Shown here: piece after piece, positions 7,210 to 16,705 of the stretch
How the letters are laid out: the number at the start of each line of letters is the position of its first letter
Position numbering within the stretch: the first letter of the stretch is position 1
Made by a program: the position numbers and the translations under genes
Assembly (NCBI RefSeq): GCF_041321095.1
Contig: NZ_JBGGWE010000009.1
Location: 186,001 to 250,000 of the forward strand
Source: Fibrella arboris
GTDB taxonomy: Bacteria > Bacteroidota > Bacteroidia > Cytophagales > Spirosomataceae
Reading direction: 5' to 3'
DNA length: 64,000 nt
The notes under the pieces: generated by a model
Told to the model about the DNA's origin: nothing
Databases searched by the model: none
The model's input: the letters and a program-made list of their open reading frames with translations, nothing else

Positions 7210-9567
7210 GCTCTTCACGGGATCCATCAGGGCGGCTTTGATGCTTTGAAAGCTGACGGTCAGGAGCGCGATGGCGATGGCTAACGTACCTGCCAGGGCG
7301 AACACCCGCCAGTCAATCTCGATGCGGTACTTGAAGTCGAGTAGCCACTGGCTCATGGCGTACCAGGCCACGGGCGAGGCCAGCAGAATAGCGATCAGTA
7401 CCAACCGCAGGAAATCTTTACTGAGCAACGCCACAATGTTCGGCACACTCGCGCCCAGCACTTTCCGCACCCCGATCTCTTTCGTTCGCTGCTCTGCGGT
7501 GAACATGGCCAGTCCGAACAGGCCGAGGCAGGCGATGAAGATGGCCAGAATGGCGAAATAATTGGCCAGCTTGCCAATCAGGGTTTCGCTCTTGTACTGC
7601 TTCTCGAAACTATCATCGGCAAACTGGTAATCGAACGGGTAGGCAGGATTGTACTTCTTCGTTAGTTGCCGCATACTGGCCAGCGCCTTATCGGTTTGGC
7701 CGGGCCGGGTACGTACCAGCAGCGTATTGTTGTAGGTCGTGTCGAGCCGGAGGATGAGCGGCTCAATGGCCACGCGCAGCGAGTTGAGGTGAAAGTTTTT
7801 GATGAGGCCAATGATCTTGCCGGGCTTGGCCCAGAATTTCAGGTACTGGCCAACCGGGCTTTTCATGCCCATCCGCCGGGCTGCTTCTTCGTTTATCAGA
7901 TAATTGGTGCTGTCGGTGACGATGCTTTTCGAGAAGTCGCGCCCGTCGAGCAGCTTTATCTTCATAGTGTTCACAAAATCGTAACTGACCGGCATTTGTG
8001 TAAACAGCGTTTTATCGGCCGGGTCTTTGCCCGTCCATTCCACAGCGATGGTCGAGTTCCCAATGTCCATCGGATCGGAGCCCGACGCGCTCACGTCCTG
8101 GATACCGGGCGACTGTAGCAACGCCTGTTTGAACGACTCATACTGCTTCGGCAAATCCCCTTCCAGCGGCATATAGACCACATTCTCGCGGTCGAGGCCC
8201 AGGTTTTTGGTGCGGATAAAATCGACCTGCCGACCGGCAATCAATGTACCGATGATGAGCAGCAGCGACAGCGCAAACTGGAAAACCACCAGCCCCTGCC
8301 GGAAGAGCACGGCCCCGGCGTTGAACCGCAACCGTGACGACGGACCGGTACCTTTCAGAATATGCACCGGTTGCAACGACGACAGGAACAAGGCCGGGTA
8401 ACTGCCCGAGACAATACCCGTAACCAGCGCCAGCCCCAGCAACGTCAGCCAGTAGAGCGGGTCAGCGTAGTGGATCGTGATCTGCTTCTCGGTCAGCCGG
8501 TTAAAAGCGGGCAGCAACAGTTGCACAAGCACTACGGCAAACACCAGCGCCATGCCCGCCGTGAGTGCCGCTTCGCCCACAAATTGCCCGATCAGGTACA
8601 TGCGCTCGGCACCCACTACTTTCCGAATACCTACTTCTTTAGCGCGTTTGGCCGACCGGGCCGTGGCCAGGTTCATGAAGTTGATGCAGGCGATGACCAG
8701 GATAAAAATGGCGACGATCGTAAACAGTCGCACGTACTCGATGCGTCCACCATCGCGCTGGCCGTTGGTGAATTTCGAGTACAGGTACGTGTCTTCAAAC
8801 GGGAACAGGAAGGTGGTGATCGTGGTCACCTCCTTCTTGTGTTGCTGCACCATGTTCAGGATCTTGGCGTTCACCCGGTCCAGATTGGCGGTTGAATGCA
8901 GCAGGGCAAACGTGCGGATACCGTTGTTGTCCCACTTGTTCAGCCATTCGTTTTTCGTTTCGTACGGTCCCAGCGGCAACACAAAATCAAACTTAAGGGT
9001 CGACGTTTCGGGGATGTCGCGCATGACGCCCGTGATCTGCCGATTCTCCTTATTGTCGAGCTTGATCACGCGCCCCAGCACGCTGGTGGTGCCGAAGAAT
9101 TTCAACGCGGCCTTTTCTGAAATAACGATGGACGTCGCCCCGGTAATGGCCGTTTTCGGGTTGCCGGCGCTAAGCGGAAAGGTGAATAGCTGGAACAGAT
9201 CGGGACTGGCATAGCGGCCTTTTTCTTTGTACGCTGTTGAGCCCACCGTCAGCAGGTGCTCTTCTTCCCAGGTGATCTTCACGGTTTTGTCGATCTCCGG
9301 GATCTCGGCTTTCAGGGCAGGAGCCAGCGGCCCCGGCGTGGCCGTCGTGGTGCTGACTTCGTTGCCCGTCCACTTCTGATTCTCAAACACCTGGTAGAGG
9401 CGCGGCCCGTTGACGTGGAACTTGTTGATACTCCGTTCGTCGTTCACCCACAGCAGGATCAGCAGGCTACAGGTCATGCCCAGGGCCAGCCCCAGCACAT
9501 TGATGAACGAGAACGTCTTGCTTTTGGCAATGTTACGCCAGGCAATCTTGATATAGTTGCGGAACAT
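7195..9567 (-). CDS. MacB/FtsX-family ABC transporter permease
   Basis: The protein has 790 residues from the ATG at 9567 (MFRNYIKIAWRNIAKSK), matching the family start; the open frame continues upstream only through a CACAGAG-type palindrome. It has two MacB_PCD/FtsX modules with coupling motifs RAKEVGIRKVVG and RTKEIGVRKVLG and a C-terminus NPVKSLRSE. It is about as divergent from the 4.1-6.5 kb paralogue as from the others in this window, so these are not very recent duplicates. It has no adjacent ATPase. Its 3' end overlaps the broken PIN toxin gene on the other strand. Confidence 0.92.
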   Translation of the reverse strand: MFRNYIKIAWRNIAKSKTFSFINVLGLALGMTCSLLILLWVNDERSINKFHVNGPRLYQVFENQKWTGNEVSTTTATPGPLAPALKAEIPEIDKTVKITWEEEHLLTVGSTAYKEKGRYASPDLFQLFTFPLSAGNPKTAITGATSIVISEKAALKFFGTTSVLGRVIKLDNKENRQITGVMRDIPETSTLKFDFVLPLGPYETKNEWLNKWDNNGIRTFALLHSTANLDRVNAKILNMVQQHKKEVTTITTFLFPFEDTYLYSKFTNGQRDGGRIEYVRLFTIVAIFILVIACINFMNLATARSAKRAKEVGIRKVVGAERMYLIGQFVGEAALTAGMALVFAVVLVQLLLPAFNRLTEKQITIHYADPLYWLTLLGLALVTGIVSGSYPALFLSSLQPVHILKGTGPSSRLRFNAGAVLFRQGLVVFQFALSLLLIIGTLIAGRQVDFIRTKNLGLDRENVVYMPLEGDLPKQYESFKQALLQSPGIQDVSASGSDPMDIGNSTIAVEWTGKDPADKTLFTQMPVSYDFVNTMKIKLLDGRDFSKSIVTDSTNYLINEEAARRMGMKSPVGQYLKFWAKPGKIIGLIKNFHLNSLRVAIEPLILRLDTTYNNTLLVRTRPGQTDKALASMRQLTKKYNPAYPFDYQFADDSFEKQYKSETLIGKLANYFAILAIFIACLGLFGLAMFTAEQRTKEIGVRKVLGASVPNIVALLSKDFLRLVLIAILLASPVAWYAMSQWLLDFKYRIEIDWRVFALAGTLAIAIALLTVSFQSIKAALMDPVKSLRSE

Positions 9568-9590
9568 AACGTAAGGAGTTAGGGAAGAGG

Positions 9591-9704
9591 GGGTTTCAAC
9601 ACAGAGCCACAGCGGACACACAGAGAACACGGAGATAAATAGATGATTTTCAGAATAGCAACTCTGTGTTCTCTGTGTTTCCTCTGTGCCTCTGTGTTGA
9701 ACCC
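9591..9704. repeat. CACAGAG-type long inverted repeat
   Basis: The left arm at 9591-9634 and right arm at 9662-9704 are near-perfect reverse complements built from CACAGAG/CTCTGTG words, separated by a 27-base AT-rich loop. The element lies 24 bases upstream of the permease start at 9567, so it would be in that gene's leader or promoter region. The rest of 9705-9808 shows nothing recognisable. Confidence 0.9.
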
Positions 9705-9811
9705 TTTTTTTGCCAAGACGATTGAGCAGGCAATTCATTACAAGGATGCAGGAATTCGGTTGGGCGTTGCGTAGGGGAGCCATACACTACAGCGCGAAAG
9801 CCATACAACTC

Positions 9812-9964
9812 GTTGTCGCTTGCCTGTGGCGAGTGACGATTATCGACAGGGCCTCTGGCCCGATTATTGGCCTAAACCAGGCTTTCTTATCTGGCAATTC
9901 GTACGTGCATGACCGGGCCGGAGGCCCTATTGATAATCGTCACTCGCCACAGGCAAGCGACAAC
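9812..9964. repeat. MITE-like hairpin element, copy 1 (153 bp)
   Basis: Both ends are inverted copies of GTTGTCGCTTGCCTG; the arms continue for about 55 bases (to the GGGCC/GGCCC block) with few mismatches, around a roughly 45-base centre containing AGGCTTTCTTATCTGGCAAT. It is the same length as copies 2 and 4 and in the same orientation as copy 4. The arms extend by three more matching bases outside (9809-9811, 9965-9967). It lies 3' of the DUF4097 gene ending at 9976. No open frame and no flanking transposase are seen. Confidence 0.92.
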
Positions 9965-9975
9965 GAGCAACCACA

Positions 9976-10797
9976 TCACTTCGCCTTGCGGACATAGATG
10001 CTGCCCTGCATGGTCTTCATCATCACCTCGGGGCCGCCGCTGTTGATCTTGCCATACACCCAGTCGTCGACCGTGACGCGGTACATACCCGACTGGCTTG
10101 AGCGGGAGGCTCTGGGCTGGCTTTTGTCAATATCGATGTCGAAGTCGCTGTATACGTCGCCCATGTCTGACTTGAGCTTCACGTTGGCCTTCACCGAAGC
10201 GGGGAAGGTCACGTCTACCTTACCGTTCAGCGTCGAAAAGGCCATCGGCGTTTTGTTGTCGACATCCCGGAACGTGGCTTTCAGATCGCCATTCACCGTC
10301 TGCGCCACCGCCGATCCGTTGATGTTCGTCAGCTCGATAGCGCCGTTGATGTTGTTGATTTCCAGCTCGCCCGTCACGTTTTCCACCGTGATGTCGCCGT
10401 TGTTGATCGTGTGCAGTTTCAACGAAAACCGTTGCGGCACCTTGATGGTCAGGTTCACCGCTTTCTGGTGGCTTCCCGAATGCACCTTCACGGCATTGTT
10501 CTTTTCCTCGGCGGTTATGTCGAAAGAACTACCGCCCGAGATACGGCGCATTCCTCCGGTAGTCTGGTCGTTGTTCTGGTTTCGATTCCGGCCCGACGAC
10601 GAGGCGTCGATAACGATGTCTTTCCCCGAATAGCCGACCACGTGGATGAAGCCGTTAATCAGATCGACGCTCAGCGAGCCGGTTTTACCGGGGTCTGTAA
10701 GCGGAACAACGAGTTGCTCCTTCACGTCATTCTGGGCGAGCAAGGGCGTTGCCGTTAGGCCCAGCAACAGGGCATTGAGTATGAATGGCTTAGTCAT
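9976..10797 (-). CDS. DUF4097 family secreted beta-strand-repeat protein
   Basis: The protein has 273 residues with a signal peptide (MTKPFILNALLLGLTATPLLAQ). The body is a right-handed beta-solenoid-like run of short repeats around N-G-D/x-I/V-x-V steps (INGFIHVVG, NNGDITVENV, INGAIELTNINGS, VNGDLKATF), the signature of DUF4097. It is probably periplasmic or surface-exposed; no enzymatic motif is seen. It starts six bases after the stop of the related upstream gene, so the two share an operon with the ECF sigma/anti-sigma pair. The function is unknown; the family often sits beside anti-sigma genes, which fits envelope sensing. Confidence 0.85.
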   Translation of the reverse strand: MTKPFILNALLLGLTATPLLAQNDVKEQLVVPLTDPGKTGSLSVDLINGFIHVVGYSGKDIVIDASSSGRNRNQNNDQTTGGMRRISGGSSFDITAEEKNNAVKVHSGSHQKAVNLTIKVPQRFSLKLHTINNGDITVENVTGELEINNINGAIELTNINGSAVAQTVNGDLKATFRDVDNKTPMAFSTLNGKVDVTFPASVKANVKLKSDMGDVYSDFDIDIDKSQPRASRSSQSGMYRVTVDDWVYGKINSGGPEVMMKTMQGSIYVRKAK

Positions 10798-10803
10798 TTG
10801 GAT

Positions 10804-11670
10804 TCACGATTGTTTTTTGATGTATACATTTCCGTTAAACGTCTCGAAACGCAGGATTTTGCCTCCGTTACCGATCCGAATGGCTGTAGATTTGTCGAGC
10901 TTGTAGACGGTCTTATCGCCTTTCTGCTCCTTATTTTTCGTCACCTCAACGGGCAGCATGGTTGCCTCGGGGTAATCGGTGTAGAACTCGCCCTGGAACG
11001 TTTTAAAGCGCAGATCCGCCGACAGATTCGCTGGGTACGTTACGTTGATGTTCCCGTTCAGCGTGTAGTACGACGATTGATCGGGCGGGGTAGCCGGGTA
11101 GTTGGCGTCCACGTTTCCGTTGATCGTCCGCGCTTCGGTCTTGCCCCGGGCGTTGGTCATCTTAATGGCACCGTTGATGTTATTGACCTTCAGCGAACCC
11201 GCCACATCGGTCACCGTGACGTCGCCCCGGTTGATGGTCGAGACCACGATGTTCATCTCCTTCGGGATTGTCACCGTGAAATCGAGCGTAAAGTCATACT
11301 CGATCTTCCGGTCATCCCGGCCCTTCCAGTTTCCCCGGTTTGGCCGCGAATCGAACGGTTCGATGATGTAAGCAAACACGGTATCGCCTTTTTGCTCGAA
11401 CTGAAGTTTGAACTCCTTCTTACCTGTTTCCAGCGCATCAGCCGTTTTCGCCGTGATCTGTTTGTCTATGTCGAAAGCCACGTTGCTGCCCGACGTTCCT
11501 TCGACTTTGATGAAGCCGTTGATGTTATAAATGACCAGTACGCTGGCGTTGGCGCTGTTCGGCAGAGAAAATTCCTTGCGGATATGCTCCCTGTCTTCGG
11601 TCGACTGCGCCACCGATTGGGCACAGGAAATCACGAGCCCCATCAGCATGGGGAAGAATAAGTTGATCAT
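10804..11670 (-). CDS. DUF4097 family secreted beta-strand-repeat protein (paralogue)
   Basis: The protein has about 288 residues from the ATG at 11670, chosen because it gives a clean signal peptide (MINLFFPMLMGLVISCAQSV); the upstream extension runs into the hairpin element. The body has the same repeat style as the next gene (INGFIKVEG, INRGDVTVTDV, NGAIKMTN, INGNVDANY, LNGNINVTY, FNGNVYIKK), so the two are tandem paralogues. It ends six bases before the second copy. Hairpin element copy 2 separates it from the anti-sigma gene upstream, which may uncouple their expression. Confidence 0.83.
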   Translation of the reverse strand: MINLFFPMLMGLVISCAQSVAQSTEDREHIRKEFSLPNSANASVLVIYNINGFIKVEGTSGSNVAFDIDKQITAKTADALETGKKEFKLQFEQKGDTVFAYIIEPFDSRPNRGNWKGRDDRKIEYDFTLDFTVTIPKEMNIVVSTINRGDVTVTDVAGSLKVNNINGAIKMTNARGKTEARTINGNVDANYPATPPDQSSYYTLNGNINVTYPANLSADLRFKTFQGEFYTDYPEATMLPVEVTKNKEQKGDKTVYKLDKSTAIRIGNGGKILRFETFNGNVYIKKQS

Positions 11671-11757
11671 AAGTGAAAGGGGAAAAGAGTGAAAGAATGT
11701 ATTACTTGGGGCAAGGGGCGGGGGCTTAGGGCTTGGGGCAAGGGGGTGCTCAGGTAC

Positions 11758-11910
11758 GTTGTCGCTTGCCTGTGGCGAGTGACCCTTATCAGTAGGGCCT
11801 CCGGCCCGGTCGTGCACTTACGAATTGCCAGATAAGAAAGCCTGGTTTAGGCCAATGACCGGGCCAGAGGCCCTACTGATAAGGGTCACTCGCCACAGGC
11901 AAGCGACAAC
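11758..11910. repeat. MITE-like hairpin element, copy 2 (153 bp, inverted relative to copy 1)
   Basis: It has the same ends and length as copy 1; the centre is the reverse complement of copy 1's (here ATTGCCAGATAAGAAAGCCT). It is inserted between the anti-sigma factor and the first DUF4097 gene. It sits inside a further G-rich/C-rich inverted pair (about 11708-11745 against 11922-11942), so the total palindrome is longer than the element. The adjacent leader at 11671-11698 carries a purine tract, AGAGTGAAAGAATG, that recurs upstream of thrA. Confidence 0.92.
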
Positions 11911-11945
11911 ATACCGGAGTTACCCCTCGCCCCAAGCCCCCCACT

Positions 11946-12797
11946 TCACGACAGTTGCCGGATCGTTTTTTCCAGCTTGGTTTTCACCAGTTCATTGGTG
12001 CCCGGTTGCTTCAATAATTGTCGGAGCGGCTTTAGTGAGCGCTTTTCCTGGAGCTTCACCATCACATCGGCCAGGGCTACCTGCACCAGCGGCGACTCCT
12101 GCCGGGTCAGCGCCTGCACCAGCCCTTCGCGTACCCGGGCGTCCTGCGCCTTGTCGGCCAGGGCTTCGAGCGTCACCAACCGTACATTCACGTTTGGGTC
12201 GTTGTTCAGCGTCATCAACAGTGCATCGATCACCTTCGAGTCGGCATCCTCAATGTCTTTCGTGTAGCTCACCGCCCGCAGCCGCTCCGTGGCCGACGGG
12301 TTTTCGAGCAGTGAAAGCATCATCATCTGGCGCATTTCCTGCACCTGCGCCGTCAGCGTGTCGACCCGCTGCTGATAGGCGACTGCCGGCGTTCGCTGGC
12401 GTTGCGCCCAATAGCCCACCAATACCCCCACACCCAGCAAAAGCGCACTGTAGGCAAGGCGCATGAGCAGTGTCGGAGCAAAACGCTCCCTGATCCACCG
12501 CAATGCGCCCGATTGACCCAACAACGTAGTTGAACTGCGCTCTTTTTCTTCAGCCTCAAATTCGTCGAGCATAGCGTAGAACCGGGGACGTACCTGGGGG
12601 CCGGGTTGGGGCGTAGGCACGGTGCCCATCTGTTGCCAGAGTTGCCGACTGGTTGCCAGTTCCTGCTGACAGGCGGGGCATTTGGCCAAATGCCCCTCAA
12701 TGGCCGCCCGTTCGGCTGTCGACAGGTCGTCGGTCAGCCAGCCGGGCAGGTGGCTGATCAGCACGTCGCAGGAGATGGGTTTATCGTTCGTATTCAC
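11946..12797 (-). CDS. Zinc-finger anti-sigma factor with HEAT repeats
   Basis: The protein has 283 residues. The N-terminus has the anti-sigma zinc-binding pattern (H...HLAKCPACQQEL, His-x3-Cys-x2-Cys, about residues 32-44), followed by a membrane segment near 155-175 (LAYSALLLGVGVLVGYWAQ). A periplasmic or distal C-terminal half contains HEAT-like repeats (VIDALLMTLNNDPNVNVRLVTLEALADKA, ALTRQESPLVQVALADVMV...). It should sequester the adjacent ECF sigma factor at the membrane and release it on a signal read by the HEAT domain. Its start overlaps the sigma gene by 17 bases. Confidence 0.88.
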   Translation of the reverse strand: MNTNDKPISCDVLISHLPGWLTDDLSTAERAAIEGHLAKCPACQQELATSRQLWQQMGTVPTPQPGPQVRPRFYAMLDEFEAEEKERSSTTLLGQSGALRWIRERFAPTLLMRLAYSALLLGVGVLVGYWAQRQRTPAVAYQQRVDTLTAQVQEMRQMMMLSLLENPSATERLRAVSYTKDIEDADSKVIDALLMTLNNDPNVNVRLVTLEALADKAQDARVREGLVQALTRQESPLVQVALADVMVKLQEKRSLKPLRQLLKQPGTNELVKTKLEKTIRQLS

Positions 12798-13338
12798 TGT
12801 TCAGATAGATCTTCTTTAACTCATTCATCGCCCGGTGCACGCGGACCTTGATGGCCCCTTCTGTCGTATCCAGAATCCGGGCAATTTTATCGTATGTCAA
12901 TTCCTGATACCGGCTCATCACCAGTACCTCCCGGTGGTCGGCACTCAGCCGCCCCAGGGCTTCCTGCAACAGGGCCAGTTCCTGTTCCTTGTGCAGCGAC
13001 TCGTCGGCCAGCGGTCCACCGCCGAGTCGCTCGGCATAGGCCTGCACATCATACTGCTGCGCCGACCGTTTGTTCTGCTTCGCCGAATCGATCAGTACGT
13101 TGCGGGCCAGGTGGTACATCCAGGTTCGGAACTCCCCCTCGCCGGTAAACGTGTGGCGGTATTTCAGCATCCGGTAAAACACCGTCTGCACCATGTCTTC
13201 GCTGGCGTCGGCGTTGCTGCTCATGTGGTACAGGAAACCGAAGAGTTCACGATGGTACCGCTCGAAGAGCAGGCCCATCCTGTTCAGATCGCCCGATTTA
13301 ACCTTGAGCATCAGTGCATTGTCCGTCAGCGAGTTCAA
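12781..13338 (-). CDS. ECF RNA polymerase sigma factor
   Basis: This 185-residue protein has sigma region 2 (LLFERYHRELFGFLYHM, then SEDMVQTVFYRMLKY and FRTWMYHLARNVLID) and region 4 (ALGRLSADHREVLVMSRYQ, TEGAIKVRVHRAMNELKKIY). The length and spacing are normal for the ECF class. The gene heads an apparent four-gene operon (sigma, anti-sigma, two DUF4097 proteins) on the minus strand, and is likely autoregulated as is common in the class; no confident promoter was found in the 250-base gap to the divergent PadR gene. Confidence 0.93.
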   Translation of the reverse strand: MNSLTDNALMLKVKSGDLNRMGLLFERYHRELFGFLYHMSSNADASEDMVQTVFYRMLKYRHTFTGEGEFRTWMYHLARNVLIDSAKQNKRSAQQYDVQAYAERLGGGPLADESLHKEQELALLQEALGRLSADHREVLVMSRYQELTYDKIARILDTTEGAIKVRVHRAMNELKKIYLNSEYER

Positions 13339-13589
13339 GCGTTTGCCGAGTGAGGTGGAGGAATTTGACGTGGAAACCGTCGAAGTTCGGTAAGGTTACA
13401 GGAGAAAGTGAATTTTTTTTGCGGGGAGGCGTATGGTGCCCCCCCGCCCATTTCTGGACGGCGATTGTCCGAAATCGTACAGGTACGTTCGACAAAAAGA
13501 GCCTCAGTAACGCAGGAACGGCCGTTTAGCCTGTTGGCATTCCATTTGTTTAGCAAAATTATAACTAATCATTCCTGACTGAACATCCG

Positions 13590-13928
13590 ATGCGAAGGGC
13601 CTTTTTAGGAGAGTTTGAAGAGATTGTACTGCTGGTAGTGGCCGCCTGCCCTACCGACGCCTATGGGGTCACGATCTGGGAAGAGGTGCAGCAGCAAACG
13701 GGCCGGTCGATCACCATGAGCGCCGTGCATACTACGCTGTATCGGTTGGAGGAGAAAGGCTACCTATCATCGGTGCTGGGTGGGGCCACCGCCGAACGGG
13801 GTGGTCGCCGGAAACGCTTTTTTGCATTGACGCCCCTGAGCGTTCGGGCCTTACAGGACATTCAGGAGGTACGTAGCCGACTCTGGCAGGCTATTCCGCA
13901 CGACAAGTTTCAACTCATTGTCGGCTGA
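13590..13928 (+). CDS. PadR-family transcriptional regulator
   Basis: This 112-residue winged-helix protein starts MRRAFLGEFEEIVLLVV, with TTLYRLEEKGYLSSVLGG in the recognition region and AERGGRRKRFFALT in the wing. It is directly upstream of a large permease carrying the matching prefix domain, with only 16 bases between its stop and the chosen permease start. PadR-prefix-permease pairs are a recurring gene arrangement, and this is the intact counterpart of the pair at 2.4-3.3 kb. It probably represses its own operon. Confidence 0.92.
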   Translation: MRRAFLGEFEEIVLLVVAACPTDAYGVTIWEEVQQQTGRSITMSAVHTTLYRLEEKGYLSSVLGGATAERGGRRKRFFALTPLSVRALQDIQEVRSRLWQAIPHDKFQLIVG

Positions 13929-13944
13929 CCCGGCCACCTATCCA

Positions 13945-16617
13945 ATGGCAAACGCAACGAACCAACCCCGTCCGCCCCGCCTGCCCGACCGCCTGCTCGA
14001 GTGGTGCTGTGCGCCGCACCTGCTCGAAGACGTGCAGGGCGATTTATACGAAGTGTATTATAAACGACTGGCGCAGGCCGGGCCCGCCAGAGCCCGCCGC
14101 GAGTTCACGCTGGCCGTCTTTCATTACATCACACCGTTTTTTCTCAAACGTAAACCACCGGTACGTCGCCCCGATGAGTACCCGGCTCTTTCACTCCTGT
14201 CAATCAGTATGTTCCGCAACTACCTCACCATCGCCCTCCGAACGCTGGCGCACAACAAAGCCTATTCGGTCATCAATGTGGTTGGCCTGAGCATTGGCCT
14301 CGCCGTAGCCATGCTGATCATGCTATACACCAAAGATGAGGTCAGCTACGACCGATTCCACGCCAATACGCCCCACCTCTACCGCATCACCAGTCGGCAG
14401 CTAACGCCAGCTGGAAAGCAGGAAGGTGTGGAAGGGAACACGGGCAATTTACAGGGGCCGAAGTTCAGCGCCGGCGTTCCCGAGATCCAATCGTTTGTCC
14501 GCTACCGGGAAGATCGCCACGATATCAAGCGCGGCACGGAGGTGGTTAGCCAGCCTATGCACGCGGCTGATACCAGTTTCTTTTCGGTGTTCTCGTTCCC
14601 GCTGTTGAGCGGCAACCCCAAAACCGCGCTGCAGCAACCCCATTCGGTGGTGCTTTCGGCGGATATGGCCGAGAAACAGTTCGGCACGACCGAGGCGCTG
14701 GGCAAAACGATTTTGGTTAAAAACACGATCGACGACAAAGAGGTGTTCGAGCCGTATACCGTGACGGGTGTGGCGCAGAACAGCCCGCAGAACTCGTCTA
14801 TCAAGTTCGATATGCTGATTCCGATGGTGGTGAGTCGGGAAGAGATGGCTGATCTGGAGAACTGGTTCAACATATTCCAGAACACGTTTGTGGTGCTTAG
14901 TCCCAACGCCAATCTGAAGGCGGTAGAAGCCAAGATGAACCGGATTTACCTCGCCGACGCCCAGGCCTCCATCAAGATGATGGCCGATAAGTTTGGCGTG
15001 AAAACCAGGACGGAATACGCCCTGCAACCCTTCACAGCCATGCACCTGAGTACTGAGCTGCCCGCTACCAATGGGCTTGTCGACAAGAGTAATCCGAACT
15101 TTTCGTACATCCTGACGGGCATTGCGCTGTTCATTCTGCTGATTGCCTGCATCAATTTCGTGAACCTGACCGTGGCGCGGTCGCTGAAACGCGCTAAAGA
15201 GATCGGCGTGCGGAAAGTAGTTGGCGGGGGACGTACCCAGCTCGTGATCCAGTTTCTGGGCGAGTCGTTTCTGCTGTGTTTCGGCGCGTTTGTGCTGGCC
15301 CTGCTGCTGGTGCTGGTTTCGTTGCCTACCTTCAATCAGCTGGCCAACAAGCAGCTGGCGCTCGCCTATCTGTTCGATGCCAAACTGGTGCTTGGGTACG
15401 TGGCGCTGTTTCTGGCAACGGCCTTTCTGGCTGGCTTTTACCCGGCGCTGGTGCTGTCGACCTATAGCCCTGTGCAGACGCTCTACAACCGATTCAACCT
15501 TGCCGGGAAGAACTATCTCCAGAAATCGCTGGTGGTGTTGCAGTTTGCGCTGGCTTCTTTCCTGATCATTGCCACGCTCATCAGCTACGCGCAGTTCGAT
15601 TACCTGACCACCAAAGACCTGGGCTACGACGACAAAGGGCTGATTTCGGTTGGTAAGCCAAGACTAACGCATGCCGAAGCGAACCTGTTGACAAACGAAT
15701 TGCGCAAAAGCCCAACCCTTGTTGATGTAGCCCCGAAAAACGGCGGACAGTGGGGCACCATTGCGAAGGTGAATGGCGGAACCGAGATCAATTTCACCTA
15801 CGAAACGGTCAACCCGTCGTACCTGCCAATGCTCAACATTCCGGTAGTGCAGGGCCGTAATTTCTCGGTCGATCTCCCTACCGATTCAACCCGATCAGTC
15901 CTGGTCAATGAGGCCTTCGTGAAGGAAGCGGGCTGGAAAAACCCGATTGGGCAGGTCGTTAATTTCTGGTATAGTAACGACGAAAAGTACACCGTGGTCG
16001 GCGTGGTGAAAGACCATCATTTCAACGACCTGAACAAGACAATCACGCCGCAGCTATTCACCATGAAGCCGGGCAATATGTACGGTCGGGTGCTTATCAA
16101 GATCAAACCCAACACCGCAACAGCCAGCCTGCGCCACATTGAACGGGTCTTTAAACGCCTGTTTCCGCTCACGCCTTATGCGTATCAGTTCATGGACGAG
16201 GAGAACCTGAAGCGCTATGAATCGGAAGCAAAATGGAAGCAGATCATGCTGTTCGGCGCTGTGCTGACCATTTTCATCTCCTGCATCGGCCTGTTCGGGC
16301 TGGCTACGCTATCGGCCGAACGGCGCACGAAGGAAATCGGGATTCGGAAGGTACTGGGTGCATCAGTGTCGAGCATTATTCAGCTCCTGTCGGCCGATTT
16401 CCTGACGTTGGTAGCGCTCTCGTTTGTGGTGGCCTTCCCGGCGGCCTGGTATGCCATGCGCGAGTGGCTGCAAAACTACCCCTACCGCGTCGACATCAGC
16501 ATCTGGACGTTTGTGGCGGCTTCAACGCTCGCCATCCTGGTCGCTTTCCTCACCGTCAGCTTCCAGTCAATCACCACCGCCCTGACCAACCCGATCAAGA
16601 GCTTACGAAACGAGTAG
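13945..16617 (+). CDS. MacB/FtsX-family ABC permease with N-terminal prefix domain
   Basis: The protein has about 890 residues from ATG 13945; an in-frame TTG at 13918 overlapping the PadR gene is the alternative. The N-terminal 90 residues form the permease prefix domain (LPDRLLEWCCAPHLLEDVQG), followed by the usual two-module permease starting MFRNYLTIALRTLAHNK. Coupling segments are RAKEIGVRKVVGG and RTKEIGIRKVLGA, and the C-terminus is NPIKSLRNE. It shows what the deleted relic at 2.4 kb once looked like. It has no ATPase next to it. Confidence 0.92.
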   Translation: MANATNQPRPPRLPDRLLEWCCAPHLLEDVQGDLYEVYYKRLAQAGPARARREFTLAVFHYITPFFLKRKPPVRRPDEYPALSLLSISMFRNYLTIALRTLAHNKAYSVINVVGLSIGLAVAMLIMLYTKDEVSYDRFHANTPHLYRITSRQLTPAGKQEGVEGNTGNLQGPKFSAGVPEIQSFVRYREDRHDIKRGTEVVSQPMHAADTSFFSVFSFPLLSGNPKTALQQPHSVVLSADMAEKQFGTTEALGKTILVKNTIDDKEVFEPYTVTGVAQNSPQNSSIKFDMLIPMVVSREEMADLENWFNIFQNTFVVLSPNANLKAVEAKMNRIYLADAQASIKMMADKFGVKTRTEYALQPFTAMHLSTELPATNGLVDKSNPNFSYILTGIALFILLIACINFVNLTVARSLKRAKEIGVRKVVGGGRTQLVIQFLGESFLLCFGAFVLALLLVLVSLPTFNQLANKQLALAYLFDAKLVLGYVALFLATAFLAGFYPALVLSTYSPVQTLYNRFNLAGKNYLQKSLVVLQFALASFLIIATLISYAQFDYLTTKDLGYDDKGLISVGKPRLTHAEANLLTNELRKSPTLVDVAPKNGGQWGTIAKVNGGTEINFTYETVNPSYLPMLNIPVVQGRNFSVDLPTDSTRSVLVNEAFVKEAGWKNPIGQVVNFWYSNDEKYTVVGVVKDHHFNDLNKTITPQLFTMKPGNMYGRVLIKIKPNTATASLRHIERVFKRLFPLTPYAYQFMDEENLKRYESEAKWKQIMLFGAVLTIFISCIGLFGLATLSAERRTKEIGIRKVLGASVSSIIQLLSADFLTLVALSFVVAFPAAWYAMREWLQNYPYRVDISIWTFVAASTLAILVAFLTVSFQSITTALTNPIKSLRNE

Positions 16618-16705
16618 ATGTGTTCTGTGTAATGTACGCGCTGGTGTGTAGCCATACACAGCATCAAACAGCCAACAAACGCCCTACGCACCAAATCGTT
16701 TCCCC

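Noticed and set aside
8362..9214. Long plus-strand ORFs opposite the permease
   Set aside because: They are antisense shadows of the permease coding frame without family features.
10798..11661. 287-codon plus-strand ORF opposite the DUF4097 gene
   Set aside because: It lies entirely inside the well-supported minus-strand DUF4097 gene; the minus-strand product has a signal peptide and repeats.
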